From the NCBI GenBank assembly GCA_913052475.1, contig CAJXEJ010000001.1:1-64000 (forward strand): DNA of 64,000 nucleotides, given 5' to 3'. Both the position numbers and the translations under genes were made by a program. The stretch is from an uncultured Dehalococcoidia bacterium. Lineage in GTDB: Bacteria; Chloroflexota; Dehalococcoidia; Lucifugimonadales; Lucifugimonadaceae. The notes beneath the pieces were generated by a model. It had not been told where the DNA came from. It searched no databases and saw nothing but the letters and a program-made list of their open reading frames with translations. Shown piece after piece: positions 9,195 to 18,154 of this stretch; positions within the stretch are counted from its first letter, which is position 1, and each line of letters starts with the position of its first letter.

Positions 9195-9652
9195 TCGTTC
9201 TCTGTGAACAGCCTCAGTAGATCGTGGCGCGAGATCATTCCCACCGGTTTACCGTCTTCGATGACGGGCAAGTGATGTGAGCCACCGTCAACCAAAAGCT
9301 TTGCCACTTCAGCGAGGTGTGAATCTGGCGAAACGCTCGGTGCATCTTTCTGCATTGCGTCGCCAACAAGAGTGTTCCGGGTGTTGTGAATCACTTCCTC
9401 AATATTCTCAGGATCACCCAGCTCGCTACCAAGCACTCGCAACACCGATTGCCGCAGGTATGGCAGCACCGTTTCCTCTGGCAAATATTTCGATTCGGAG
9501 AGTAGACCAACGTAATGACCGTCGTCATCGACAACCGCCAACGAGCCAACACTCTTTTCGAGCATGATTTTGGCAGCTTCAGATACGGACTTATCGGCAG
9601 TAATTGTCACCACAGGTGACGACATTATTTTGCTTGCAAGTTTAGTGAGCAT
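9191..9652 (-). CDS. CBS-domain protein
   Basis: A 153-residue protein made of a CBS pair: the first begins KIMSSPVVTITADKSVSEAA and the second has DAMQKDAPSVSPDSHLAEVA and ends DGKPVGMISRHDLLRLF. CBS pairs (Bateman modules) bind adenosyl ligands and usually regulate a partner. A 30-residue linker with an acidic patch separates the halves. No catalytic domain is fused. Its stop codon overlaps that of the convergent nucleotidyltransferase by 3 bases, so the two transcripts overlap tail to tail. The ligand and partner are unknown. Confidence 0.85.
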   Translation of the reverse strand: MLTKLASKIMSSPVVTITADKSVSEAAKIMLEKSVGSLAVVDDDGHYVGLLSESKYLPEETVLPYLRQSVLRVLGSELGDPENIEEVIHNTRNTLVGDAMQKDAPSVSPDSHLAEVAKLLVDGGSHHLPVIEDGKPVGMISRHDLLRLFTEND

Positions 9653-9761
9653 TCAGCCAATCGTACTCCGTCGAAAAGAGTTAAATTTCGTACTCATCAC
9701 TATAACTCCGAGCGCGTGAACCTATCGTGAATATCGCGCCAAAAAACTGTGGTTCGGAAGA

Positions 9762-10421
9762 TCAGGCCGTTTGGAGGGCCAAAGTCTCACGAGCAAACCG
9801 CGCTACTTTGATCGAAGCAACCGGGATGTTCTCGGTACTGGTGTCGACAATAATGTCATACAGACTAGGATCCTCCGGTGAAGCACCGTGGATGTCACTA
9901 AAGTACTCACGTTGCAGTTTCTCACGCCGCTCGATCGTGTATTCAGCGTCTGAAGCCGATTTGAGACCTTCTCGCTTCATAATCCGCTCAACACGATCTT
10001 CCCACGATGCGAAAAGCCCGACCTTCAACGCTGAGCGTTCGCCAGCTTCGACACAGCCTGCACGATGGACAAGCACGGTGTTACCAAGGTCGAACAGGTT
10101 GTCGACACTCGACACTTCTGCATCTTCATTGTGGGATTCAGAAGGACCTTCGCTATCCCAGGTCAACGGGAGAAGGAGAGCTTCGGGAACGTTGAAATAT
10201 GGGTCGCCTGCAGCGTTGCCGAGTGCAAAGCCCGAAACCGCACGTTCGACTATCGCCCAGAATCGGTCGGCAAGCCCAACCGGGGCAATCGTCCTTGCGG
10301 CGGTGAGTGTGTGTGGCAGGGCGATTCGATCGACATAGTCGAAATCAAATATCCTCGCAACGCGCTTGCCCAGTTCAGGAGCCCCAGCGCCAATATGCCC
10401 ATCAATCGTAATTACAGACAT
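9762..10421 (-). CDS. Cytidylate-kinase-like P-loop protein
   Basis: The N-terminus MSVITIDGHIGAGAPELGKRVA followed by FDFDYVDRIAL looks like the cytidylate-kinase-2 type family. The P-loop is degenerate, lacking the GK[ST] pair, as is common in that family. Further conserved-looking parts are the VLVHRAGCVE strand, VGLFASWEDRVERIMKREG and the DAEYTIERREKLQREYF segment. The start is decided by a strong Shine-Dalgarno (GGAAGGAG) ending 6 bases before the ATG at 10421; an in-frame start further upstream would overlap tetR. It lies 1 bp after the tetR stop, so the two are translationally linked. The phosphorylation substrate is unknown. Confidence 0.72.
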   Translation of the reverse strand: MSVITIDGHIGAGAPELGKRVARIFDFDYVDRIALPHTLTAARTIAPVGLADRFWAIVERAVSGFALGNAAGDPYFNVPEALLLPLTWDSEGPSESHNEDAEVSSVDNLFDLGNTVLVHRAGCVEAGERSALKVGLFASWEDRVERIMKREGLKSASDAEYTIERREKLQREYFSDIHGASPEDPSLYDIIVDTSTENIPVASIKVARFARETLALQTA

Positions 10422-10422
10422 T

Positions 10423-11082
10423 TCAGCTCCTTCCATTCTCACTCGGGCCGTTTTCACCGGAATGCATATCTGCATCCTCATCGGAGAATTCGAGGGAAGT
10501 TCTGAACAATTTCCACATCGAATCGGCGTTCTCACCAAGTGGATGTGCCGACGGGTCGAACAGCCACCTTGTCACTGCAGACTGGATCATACCGAAAAAT
10601 ATCATCGCTGCGGCGTCTGGTTGCACCGATTTATCAATTTCATCTCTTCCGATGCCCTGAGAGATGATTTCGGCTACTAGGGACAAGTATTTTTCCACTA
10701 ACCGTCGCCCTGCGGACCGAACTCTTGGCTCTTCAAACTGAGCCGCCTGGGCAATAACCACGAACGAAATACCCTGCCGCAACTCAACGTAGGAAACGTG
10801 AAGCTGAAGCATGTGCTCCAACCGTTCGAGCGCATGACGATCGGAACGTGTCGCACGAGAGATCGCCTGAAACAGCGATTCTTCCACTTCCTGAATAAGT
10901 AGAAGGATTACCTCTTCTTTAGATGCAACATGCCGGTAGATCGCTGCTTCGGTAACCCCAACCTTTGAAGCAACGCCCCGGATAGTCAGAGCGTCAACAC
11001 CGCCGCTCGCGATGAGATCGCGTGCAGCTCCGACAATCTGATGCTGCCGGGTTTGGTGATCGAGTCGTGTTGGTGTTGCCAT
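10423..11082 (-). CDS. TetR family transcriptional regulator
   Basis: A 219-residue regulator. The N-terminal helix-turn-helix is typical: IVGAARDLIASGGVDALTI, then VASKVGVTEAAIYRHVASKEE. The C-terminal ligand/dimer domain is all-helical and unassigned. The tail past residue 195 is acidic and Ser/Gly-rich. It is the first gene of a two-gene unit with the kinase-like gene. A 15-bp palindrome lies 14 bp upstream of its start, so autoregulation is plausible. TetR proteins of this general class often control transport or lipid genes, but no such target is adjacent. Confidence 0.9.
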   Translation of the reverse strand: MATPTRLDHQTRQHQIVGAARDLIASGGVDALTIRGVASKVGVTEAAIYRHVASKEEVILLLIQEVEESLFQAISRATRSDRHALERLEHMLQLHVSYVELRQGISFVVIAQAAQFEEPRVRSAGRRLVEKYLSLVAEIISQGIGRDEIDKSVQPDAAAMIFFGMIQSAVTRWLFDPSAHPLGENADSMWKLFRTSLEFSDEDADMHSGENGPSENGRS

Positions 11083-11095
11083 AAGTGGAAGTCAT

Positions 11096-11110
11096 TCAAT
11101 CTAGGATTGA
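11096..11110. promoter_or_regulatory. Palindrome upstream of tetR, candidate operator
   Basis: TCAATC-TAG-GATTGA, a perfect 6-bp inverted repeat with a 3-bp spacer, 14 bp before the tetR ATG. Its location fits an autoregulatory TetR operator, but no second copy was found to confirm it. Confidence 0.4.
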
Positions 11111-11251
11111 TAGTTCTATGTTAGTGATCGTTTACAACCTTAGCAACTGCCATCGGTCATATTTTGGTATGCGTTGAATCAGTACGGCACAACACGTACA
11201 CCCGGGTTGCGAGGTGGTCTTTTATTCAAAAACACCTCAAGCCAACGATGA

Positions 11252-11732
11252 TTGATCGATATCGTTAGATTTCAACCGCCAAAATCCGTACATCGGCATC
11301 CCAAACTACATGCTGCTCGCCACCACCGCCAACTCAGGTGGATCGATGCCAAATTCGTTCACCAGACACGTATTTATCTTGGTCAGGATCTTCTTGCCGG
11401 TCTAGCACTACTCGGCATCCTCGTCGCCGAAGACACACTCACAAACGGCGCCATTATCGCTGCTATTGCCAGCTCTGTAGCCATCGTATTCTTCGTAACC
11501 CATTCGGTAGCGTCGCACCCATTTCGACTCGTCGGGGGGAACATTGCGGCAATCCCTGCTGCCTTGTGCACGGTCGGCCTAATGTTTTTTTCTGCCCGAT
11601 GCTGTTGCGGCAACCGCGTTCGGCCTTGCGCTGTCGGTGCCGTTGAACTCGGCGATCTTCATCGTTACAGTGTCGGTGATCTTCGCTATAGTGCGGATTG
11701 TTCTGTACCGTCGATTGCATAATCTGACCTAA
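11252..11732 (+). pseudogene. HPP-type membrane protein, frameshifted and probably deleted internally
   Basis: The first frame encodes two membrane segments: DLLAGLALLGILVAEDTL, then SSVAIVFFVTHSVASHPFRL with GGNIAAIPAALCTVGLMFF. This resembles HPP family proteins (named for their His-Pro-Pro motif). At the T7 run 11585-11591 the frame breaks; skipping one T gives LPDAVAATAFGLALSV and a further helix NSAIFIVTVSVIFAIV ending at TAA 11730-11732. The HPP motif region expected between these parts is missing, which suggests a deletion in addition to the shift. The N-terminal leader before residue 33 does not look like the family. I infer a non-functional gene. Confidence 0.55.
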
Positions 11733-11736
11733 ACGA

Positions 11737-11764
11737 AAACGACCCCGATTTCTCGGGGTCGTTT
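11737..11764. terminator. Bidirectional intrinsic terminator
   Basis: A perfect 12-bp stem (AAACGACCCCGA / TCGGGGTCGTTT) with a TTTC loop lies between the convergent HPP-type relic and hflC. T-rich sequence follows the stem on both strands, so it can end transcription in both directions. Confidence 0.85.
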
Positions 11765-11792
11765 CTTATTCATTCAACTTGAATAGGTATCT

Positions 11793-12851
11793 CTATGATC
11801 CGCCGTTGGGGTCAGAAAGGAATTTCAGAAGATCGCTGTCCGGGTCAAGAATGACCGTGGTCTGCGAATCCAAGAACACCCGGTAAGCCTCGAGCGATCG
11901 CCGGAAGCTGTAAAAGTCTGGGTTTTTCTCGAGTGACTCGGCAAGAATCGCAATCGCTTCTTCTTCTGCTTCACCGATCAGCAACGCCGACCTACCCTCC
12001 GCAGTCTCAAGGATGATCTTGACCTGACGATCAACTTCAGCCCTGATCTCAGAGTCTCGCTGCGCACCTTCTGCCCGCAAACCACTGGCGATTCGTTCAC
12101 GTTCTGCTTCCATTCGTGAGAAAACGCTGGTCTCAATGTCCGGCGGGAAGTCTGCACGTTTGATACGAACGTCAACGATCACGATTCCGAGCGCTTTTCG
12201 AATGCTGGCCTGATAGGTAACCGTAAAGTCGTCGAGTTCTGGCGGATTTGCATTGGCAACGAGAAGTTCTAACTCCGCATCTGTAGCCAACCGCGATCGG
12301 ATTTCATCGTTTGGATCGTCATCCAGTCGAACAGAAATGTATGGATCCCTAAGTCCGTCGTAGTCCCTGAGTACGTCTCCACGCGGAATACTGATCCGGT
12401 TACTGTCGGCGGTAACACGGTCCATGATGTCTTCCCGAGTTTCTGAGATCACCTCAGTCTGAAGGTCCCGAGCAACTTCCTGCCGGAGTTGTGCATTGAC
12501 GATGTCACCGACACGAGCGTCTGCACTGGCTTCATTCCTCAAGTTTTTGTAGAAGATGAGCGGATCGATGATCAGGTACCTCGCGTACGAGTCGATCACT
12601 AGGTTCCGTTTGTCGGAAGTCAGCAACGATGCAGGCGCAACATCAACCCGAAGCAATCGCTTGTCGAATAGTGTCACCTGCTCAGCAAACGGTGTCTTCA
12701 CCTGGAGGCCAGGCGTGCGGTGGTCCCGTTTGAATTCACCAAATCGAGTAACAATTGCCATCTGAGTTTCGTCAACCACAAACAGCGTCTGCGGAATCAC
12801 GACTAATCCGGCAATGATGATGACGATCAGCGGGATTATGAATTTAGCCAT
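11793..12851 (-). CDS. hflC: SPFH-domain membrane protein HflC-like
   Basis: A 352-residue single-pass membrane protein. The N-terminal anchor (IIPLIVIIIAGLVVIPQTLF) is followed by the SPFH domain starting VVDETQMAIVTRFGEF, and then a helical C-terminal region rich in Glu/Arg (MEAERERIASGLRAEG, LIGEAEEEAIAILAES). In E. coli HflK and HflC form a large cage around FtsH. Its ATG overlaps the hflK TAA by one base (TAATG), so translation is coupled. No ftsH lies in the window. Length is normal. Confidence 0.9.
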   Translation of the reverse strand: MAKFIIPLIVIIIAGLVVIPQTLFVVDETQMAIVTRFGEFKRDHRTPGLQVKTPFAEQVTLFDKRLLRVDVAPASLLTSDKRNLVIDSYARYLIIDPLIFYKNLRNEASADARVGDIVNAQLRQEVARDLQTEVISETREDIMDRVTADSNRISIPRGDVLRDYDGLRDPYISVRLDDDPNDEIRSRLATDAELELLVANANPPELDDFTVTYQASIRKALGIVIVDVRIKRADFPPDIETSVFSRMEAERERIASGLRAEGAQRDSEIRAEVDRQVKIILETAEGRSALLIGEAEEEAIAILAESLEKNPDFYSFRRSLEAYRVFLDSQTTVILDPDSDLLKFLSDPNGGS

Positions 12852-13978
12852 TACTGTGCCCCCCCCACTCCGCTGATCGTTCCGGCACCTGAGGCAGAGC
12901 CATCAAGAGGCAAGAACGGCAACACTGCAGTATCGGAGAGGATGAACTTCGTAATTCCCGGCAATATATCTTCCATCGCCTCCAAATACAGACGTTGGCG
13001 GGTGATATCAGGTGACTGCTCGTAACTGTTCAAGATCGCATTGAAACCATCGGCTTCACCCTGCGCCCTTGCGATACGGCCCTGCTTGAAACCTTCAGCA
13101 GCCTCGGTGATCTTTGCAGCTTCACCAGTCGCTTTCGGTATCTCGGCCGCTTGATACGCCTCGGCGAGGTTTATCAGTCGCTCGCGGTCTTCACGAGCAC
13201 GGACAACGTCTTCGAATGCCGACTGAACTTCGAGCGGCGGGTTCACGTTCTGTAGGAGTACCTGCAAAACGTCGATGCCCGTCTCATATTCACTTGCTAA
13301 CTCTCGCATCTTGAAAAGAACATCGGTTTGAACCTGTTCCTTCTCAGTAGTCAGAACGTCGTCAATGTTTCTCGCACCGACAACCTGACGCAGAGCCGTT
13401 TCGGCAATATCTCGTAGAGTTCGACCATCGGGGCTTCCCGGAGAAACTCCACGGTCAACATCTCCGGGATCGTCAACCTCGAACAGGAAGTTTTTGAGAT
13501 CGGAAATTCGGTACTGAACTACAGCCTGCACGTCGACGATGTTTTCGTCACCGGTAATCATCAGCGATTCGTTCGTTACCGATTGAGCCACCGTGAATCC
13601 GTCAGCACCTGACCGGAATCCAAGCTCCATACGTCGAGCCGTAGTAACGGCGACAACGTTCCGTTTGCCGATTGGGCCCGGATAGTGCCAGTGCAAACCG
13701 CCAGTAGTGGTTCCCTGGAACTTACCGAAAGTACGTAAAACCGCTTCCTGATCGGGTCCAACAGTGTAGAACCCGGTACCTGCCCAGATGATCGCAATCA
13801 CGATCATGGCCGCGAAAATGAGCCCTGCTGATCCCGCTCCGCCGATACCTGGAATGTTAGGGAGAGACGCTTTCAGGCGCTCTATCACCTCGTCCATAGT
13901 CAGCTGGGTTTCTTCCTGCTGCGGTGGTCGATACATCTTATTATCGACTACCTGCGTGTCTTCGTTTGACGCCGCCAT
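12851..13978 (-). CDS. hflK: SPFH-domain membrane protein HflK-like
   Basis: A 375-residue partner of HflC. A polar N-terminal part is followed by one membrane helix (AGLIFAAMIVIAIIWAGTGF) and then the SPFH domain from YTVGPDQEAVLRTFGKF. The C-terminal half has the ARGEAEGF-like ARAQGEADGFNAIL segment typical of HflK. The start at 13978 is chosen because AGGAG lies 5 bases before it; an ATG at 13993 would put this Shine-Dalgarno inside the gene. A membrane-anchored peptidase gene lies 229 bp upstream on the same strand. The chain ends in a Gly/Ser-rich tail. Confidence 0.9.
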   Translation of the reverse strand: MAASNEDTQVVDNKMYRPPQQEETQLTMDEVIERLKASLPNIPGIGGAGSAGLIFAAMIVIAIIWAGTGFYTVGPDQEAVLRTFGKFQGTTTGGLHWHYPGPIGKRNVVAVTTARRMELGFRSGADGFTVAQSVTNESLMITGDENIVDVQAVVQYRISDLKNFLFEVDDPGDVDRGVSPGSPDGRTLRDIAETALRQVVGARNIDDVLTTEKEQVQTDVLFKMRELASEYETGIDVLQVLLQNVNPPLEVQSAFEDVVRAREDRERLINLAEAYQAAEIPKATGEAAKITEAAEGFKQGRIARAQGEADGFNAILNSYEQSPDITRQRLYLEAMEDILPGITKFILSDTAVLPFLPLDGSASGAGTISGVGGAQ

Positions 13979-14206
13979 CGCATCTCCTCGCATCGGTCGT
14001 ATTTATCGCCGGTACGCTGCGTAGTGTTCAGTTGCTCACCCCAGGATTGCATCTGCAAGGCCAGAGCGTGCCAGTAAATTCGGATTGACCAAAGTACAGG
14101 CCTGCCGCAATTTCGTCAGGCAAGTATACCCACGATAGGGTATGTTCTTACTGAAATTCACGGGATTCACATCCAAATTCAGTTCGCCCAGCACGATCTA
14201 GTCGGT

Positions 14207-15595
14207 TTACTCGTCCGATTCGAGCTCTATTCCTCTTTCCACGAGGAACTGCTCAAATTCCTTGTACGTCCTAAGTGGTCTAAGCAGCTTCACCATTTCT
14301 CCTACAGAGTCGACTTGTTCACGCAAATCCCACATATATCGAGCGATCGAACTCGCCGAAGACGGGCTTTCTGCGTAAGTACCGTGAAAAGCAAAATACG
14401 CCTGGTTGATCTTGCGAATCGGGTAGTTGTGATCGAGCAACTCGACCCGGCGTGACTCCATGTACGCTTCCGCTTCGTCTATTTGGCCTTCCGCAAGTAA
14501 TTCATCGGTCCTAGAACGTATTTCGCCCATGAATCGGTTGAAGCTGAATGCCTCGGGGTCTTCCAGCGCGGAATCGTTTTCGCCTCTGTCTTTTGACGCG
14601 GTTTCTGGTCGGGTCGGTGCGACGTAAGGCTCACCGGTCACTTCCGAATAAACCCGCAACCCGACTTCTCTCCCAAAAATATCGGCCAGGGTTTCGTTCA
14701 CCGAACGAATATCACCCCCTGAGAAGTAAGCCATACCCAGCGGATGGAACGTCAAGTAGCTGTGCAGCCACTCGTGCGAAGCCACGTCTACTAGTCGTTT
14801 TAGGTCGCTAGTTGGGATCACATTCGGGTAGCTTGCTAACCCACCGGTTTGCAGCACAACAGCGGAAATGTTTTGGGTGCCGACGAGTTCATCCTCGATC
14901 CTCGCCATATCTTCGACCGAAATATCCGGATCGATCAACACATCTTCGATTCGAACGATCTCATCACGCGGCGACGTCACCAACAGTTTTGGCGGATCGC
15001 CAATCAGAAAGTCCACCGGAGGCCAGACAAACGAAGCAACAAGATCAACCTCATCCGACCGCACGGTCTCAGCAATGATCTGCTCAAGGTACTCCTCCAG
15101 ACCGTCTCTGAGCGCGTTACGCTCAGAGATCAACCGGTCAACATCACGCTGGGCAGCATCAACCTCTACCTCATCCAACACTGCCGCCGATGTCGCGCGA
15201 TCGAGTGAGTCCTTGGCGGAACTCAACTCGCCGACGAGCAACTCATAACGTTCGAGGTTCTCGCGACGATCGGCTTCGCTCGTGGGAGTCCATGGCAACG
15301 TGGTCCAGATTCGGTGGCTCCACTTATCGAAAAAGTGGTCGAATTCCCACGAAACCAGCCCATACCCGTGCTCAAGGGATGCTTCAGAGGCGGGGGTATC
15401 GAAACGCCGATCGCCAGCCGGCACCAGCCAGCTCAACGCCAACACACCTACGAGTAGCACTCTTACCACCCATTTCGAACGAGGGCGCAACGGTGACGTG
15501 ACAAGCCACTCTGCAAAGTTAAATGCAAGCAGCAGAAGCGAACCAAGGGTCCACATCAAGGATTTATTCAGGGTTGCCAATCGGGTAGTGGGCAA
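14207..15595 (-). CDS. Membrane-anchored putative zinc metallopeptidase (HExxH)
   Basis: A 462-residue protein not assigned to a named family. Two N-terminal hydrophobic segments (about 14-34 and 43-60) anchor it. A Glu/Arg-rich coiled-coil-like stretch covers about 108-175. The catalytic-looking motif HEWLH is at 274-278, followed by NETLADIFGRE at 300-310; HExxH plus a downstream Glu (E301) is the gluzincin pattern of zinc ligands. The C-terminal part is helical and acidic. It lies upstream of hflK-hflC on the same strand, which raises a functional link to membrane protein turnover, but the 229-bp gap leaves room for a separate promoter. The ATG at residue 14 is an alternative start. Confidence 0.75.
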   Translation of the reverse strand: MPTTRLATLNKSLMWTLGSLLLLAFNFAEWLVTSPLRPRSKWVVRVLLVGVLALSWLVPAGDRRFDTPASEASLEHGYGLVSWEFDHFFDKWSHRIWTTLPWTPTSEADRRENLERYELLVGELSSAKDSLDRATSAAVLDEVEVDAAQRDVDRLISERNALRDGLEEYLEQIIAETVRSDEVDLVASFVWPPVDFLIGDPPKLLVTSPRDEIVRIEDVLIDPDISVEDMARIEDELVGTQNISAVVLQTGGLASYPNVIPTSDLKRLVDVASHEWLHSYLTFHPLGMAYFSGGDIRSVNETLADIFGREVGLRVYSEVTGEPYVAPTRPETASKDRGENDSALEDPEAFSFNRFMGEIRSRTDELLAEGQIDEAEAYMESRRVELLDHNYPIRKINQAYFAFHGTYAESPSSASSIARYMWDLREQVDSVGEMVKLLRPLRTYKEFEQFLVERGIELESDE

Positions 15596-15741
15596 ACTTC
15601 TAGCCGGGTCTAGTGCAATTTATTCGACGTCAACGAGTACGAAGCGTATCCAAGTTATACGTCGAATGGTCATACCACGGGCTTCACGTACTGGTAAATA
15701 CACCCTGCTAAAGTAGCCCAAAGAAAACCCAGCCTAGCTGG

Positions 15742-16182
15742 CTAGCTGGTCGGGCGTGTCCAGAGCGTCTCGTACTGCTCACCCATGATCAGCTGTGCAA
15801 GCTCACGGCGTTCCATACGAATAAGCTCGTCGAACGCCTTCTCAGCGGCGGCAGTAGCTTCGGAAAATCCAGATCCTTCGATTCGACCGAGGATCTTGGC
15901 CCAGAGCCCGGACGTCTTCATGGCATCGACATAGCCGATCCACGGAATTGCGATGATGTCCTGAGGGCGCGGCAACTCCGGTCGCATCCGCTTGATAGTC
16001 CGCAAGCGGTCGGCAATCGATCGGGTCATCGGAACGACACGAACGAGAGGCTGCACATCTTCTTTAGGCCGGATGTCGATCACAATCGACTGGCCGAATT
16101 TTGGAAAAAATACAGCCATGACTTCGGCGTTCGAAATAAACTTGAACACCCCATCCACACCGCTGCCGTAACCGAAATCCAA
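15742..16182 (-). CDS. Hypothetical protein (146 aa)
   Basis: An open frame of normal composition starting MDFGYGSGVDGVFKF. A central motif (VPMTRSIADRLRTIKRMRPELPRPQD) is basic and Pro-rich, and the C-terminal half (SEATAAAEKAFDELIRMERREL) is helical. No signal peptide or membrane segment is seen. I recognise no family. It follows etfB-etfA on the same strand after an 81-bp gap, so it may be co-transcribed with them. Confidence 0.6.
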   Translation of the reverse strand: MDFGYGSGVDGVFKFISNAEVMAVFFPKFGQSIVIDIRPKEDVQPLVRVVPMTRSIADRLRTIKRMRPELPRPQDIIAIPWIGYVDAMKTSGLWAKILGRIEGSGFSEATAAAEKAFDELIRMERRELAQLIMGEQYETLWTRPTS

Positions 16183-16263
16183 ATTATTACCCCACGCTCG
16201 ACAATATCTACCCGAAGCCGTGTCTACTCAAACGATGTCCAGCTTACCTCGAATTTTGCGAAA

Positions 16264-17223
16264 TTAGGCTTTCAGATCCCGAACAGTAGCAAGAAATGAG
16301 GGAAGCACCTTCTCCCAATCACCTACAACACCGAACCTTGCTTCTTTGAAAATGTTCGAATCACCGTCTTTGTTGATTGCCACTATCGCACGTGAACTCG
16401 AACAACCCGACATATGCTGGCTGGCACCTGAAATACCCACGGCGATGTAGACATCTGGGTTAACCGACTTGCCAGTCAACCCCACCTGGTACGAGTGATC
16501 GATCCACCCGGCATCGCAGGCAGCGCGTGAGGCGCCTACAGCACCGCCAAGAATGTCAGCCAGTTCGTTGAGCAAGCTAAACGGCTCTGGACCACCGAGT
16601 CCACGACCACCGCTAACTACAAAATTGGCATCCTCGAGACGTACACCGTCCCGAGCCTCGGCAACTGTGTCTGTCGTGGTTGCGCCTTGACCGACGACCG
16701 AACCATCGGAATTGAACGCTTCGATAATTGGTGATCCGGTGTCGGTTCCCGTCTCATATGCACCGGCTCGTAAGGTAACAATCGCCGGAGTCGATGCGAT
16801 TTCAAACTCTGCTAGTGCGCTGCCACCATAAACGGGTCGAGTAACACTTAATCCTGTAACAGTACTTGAAATCTCGATGCAATCTGCGGCAAACGCATAG
16901 TCAGACCGGAACGCCAGCCTCGCACCCACCACCGAACCAAAATCCGATTTGTTGAACAGTACGAGATCAGGATTAATCAAAGAAATCAGCGACGTTATGT
17001 CATATGTCGCCTTGTCGTAGATTCCGGCATCGCCCGAATCGGTGGGCGAAAGGGTCACGATCTTTTCGACTGCTAGAGAAGCACCTGACTTGACCGCATC
17101 ACCTTCAATTGCGACTGTAACTTGAGAGTCACTCAGTGACTTCGCAGCAGCAACTGCCTGAAGAGTCGATTGGCTGATTTCGCCTTGTCCGTCGCGCTCG
17201 GCAACCAGAAGTATCGATGTCAT
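16264..17223 (-). CDS. etfA: Electron transfer flavoprotein, alpha subunit
   Basis: A 319-residue ETF alpha subunit, which binds FAD and with EtfB passes electrons from acyl-CoA and other dehydrogenases to the quinone pool. The C-terminal FAD domain is clear: VVSGGRGLGG, GWIDHSYQVGLTGKSVNPD, YIAVGISGASQHMSG, then AINKDGDSNIF. Its start overlaps the etfB stop by one base (TAATG). No ETF:quinone oxidoreductase or acyl-CoA dehydrogenase is present in the window. Confidence 0.95.
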   Translation of the reverse strand: MTSILLVAERDGQGEISQSTLQAVAAAKSLSDSQVTVAIEGDAVKSGASLAVEKIVTLSPTDSGDAGIYDKATYDITSLISLINPDLVLFNKSDFGSVVGARLAFRSDYAFAADCIEISSTVTGLSVTRPVYGGSALAEFEIASTPAIVTLRAGAYETGTDTGSPIIEAFNSDGSVVGQGATTTDTVAEARDGVRLEDANFVVSGGRGLGGPEPFSLLNELADILGGAVGASRAACDAGWIDHSYQVGLTGKSVNPDVYIAVGISGASQHMSGCSSSRAIVAINKDGDSNIFKEARFGVVGDWEKVLPSFLATVRDLKA

Positions 17224-18023
17224 TAGATTAACTTCTCCTCACGCAGCCGTAAGGCAAGTTGCTTGCCTGAATCGGGCTCGTCTTCGCCCTCGATCAGTTC
17301 GACTTGCCTGTTCGATTCAGGAACGTACAGCTTTTTCAACTCAAGTTTCGGGGCAAGATCGCCGGAAGAAAATCCCAGATCTGCCAGTGTGAATATTTCA
17401 GGCTTCTTCCGGCTTGCCTGCATGATTCCTCGCAAATTCGGATACCGGGGTTCGCCGAGTTCGTTGGTAACCGTCAGAACCACTGGGATCGGAGCTTCGA
17501 TCACCTGGTATCCATCGGGAATAACGCGCTGCAACGCAACCGAATCGCTATTGAGTTCAAGTTTTTGCACCAACGAAACGAGCGGAAGTCCCATAACTTC
17601 GGCGAGTCCGAGCGTCACGTGCGCCTGGTCCCAATCAGAAGCCTGACGACCACCTAGGATGAGATCGTACGGTCCGTCTTTTTCGATCGCAGCAGCCAGA
17701 ATCTTCACTGTGCCTGACGAATCGATGTTGCCCAAGCTTGAGTCTTCGATCAGTACAAGTCGATCGGCGCCCATGGCAAGTGGTTTTTTCATCGCATCCA
17801 TCACGAATTCGCTACCCGCCGAGAGCACGGTAATCTCGACATCGGCGCCGGCATCACGAAGCTGCAAGGCGGCCTCGACCGCGTTGAGATCAAAGCCATT
17901 TACGACCGGCGGGACGCCATTCGGCGGAAACACACTGTTTGTGGATTCATCGATCTTGAATTGCGATGGCGGAGTTTCCGGGTCTGGAACCTGCTTGGCA
18001 AGAACCACGATTCGAAAGGTCAA
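17223..18023 (-). CDS. etfB: Electron transfer flavoprotein, beta subunit
   Basis: A 266-residue ETF beta subunit, the AMP-binding partner of EtfA. It starts MTFRIVVLAKQVPDPE and has VNGFDLNAVEAALQLRD, the DLILGGRQASDWDQ segment, and the late NLRGIMQASRKKPEIF motif that follows the recognition-loop region. It is the first gene of the etfBA unit. A 131-bp region separates it from the divergent rsmG and should hold promoters for both. Confidence 0.95.
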   Translation of the reverse strand: MTFRIVVLAKQVPDPETPPSQFKIDESTNSVFPPNGVPPVVNGFDLNAVEAALQLRDAGADVEITVLSAGSEFVMDAMKKPLAMGADRLVLIEDSSLGNIDSSGTVKILAAAIEKDGPYDLILGGRQASDWDQAHVTLGLAEVMGLPLVSLVQKLELNSDSVALQRVIPDGYQVIEAPIPVVLTVTNELGEPRYPNLRGIMQASRKKPEIFTLADLGFSSGDLAPKLELKKLYVPESNRQVELIEGEDEPDSGKQLALRLREEKLI

Positions 18024-18154
18024 TTAAATATTCCAGTTATGCAGGCAGGCTTATTGCGTGCCTCTAGTAAGTCACGAGTAGCCAAAACACGATAATAGCG
18101 ACACGGTACGCCGGTCGAAATCCGAGTGGCAGCCTATAACATTACCGATCAATC

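Noticed and set aside
14126..14143. ATACCC / GGGTAT inverted repeat between hflK and the peptidase gene
   Set aside because: Only 6-bp arms, no T tract and no second copy; not enough to call an operator or terminator.
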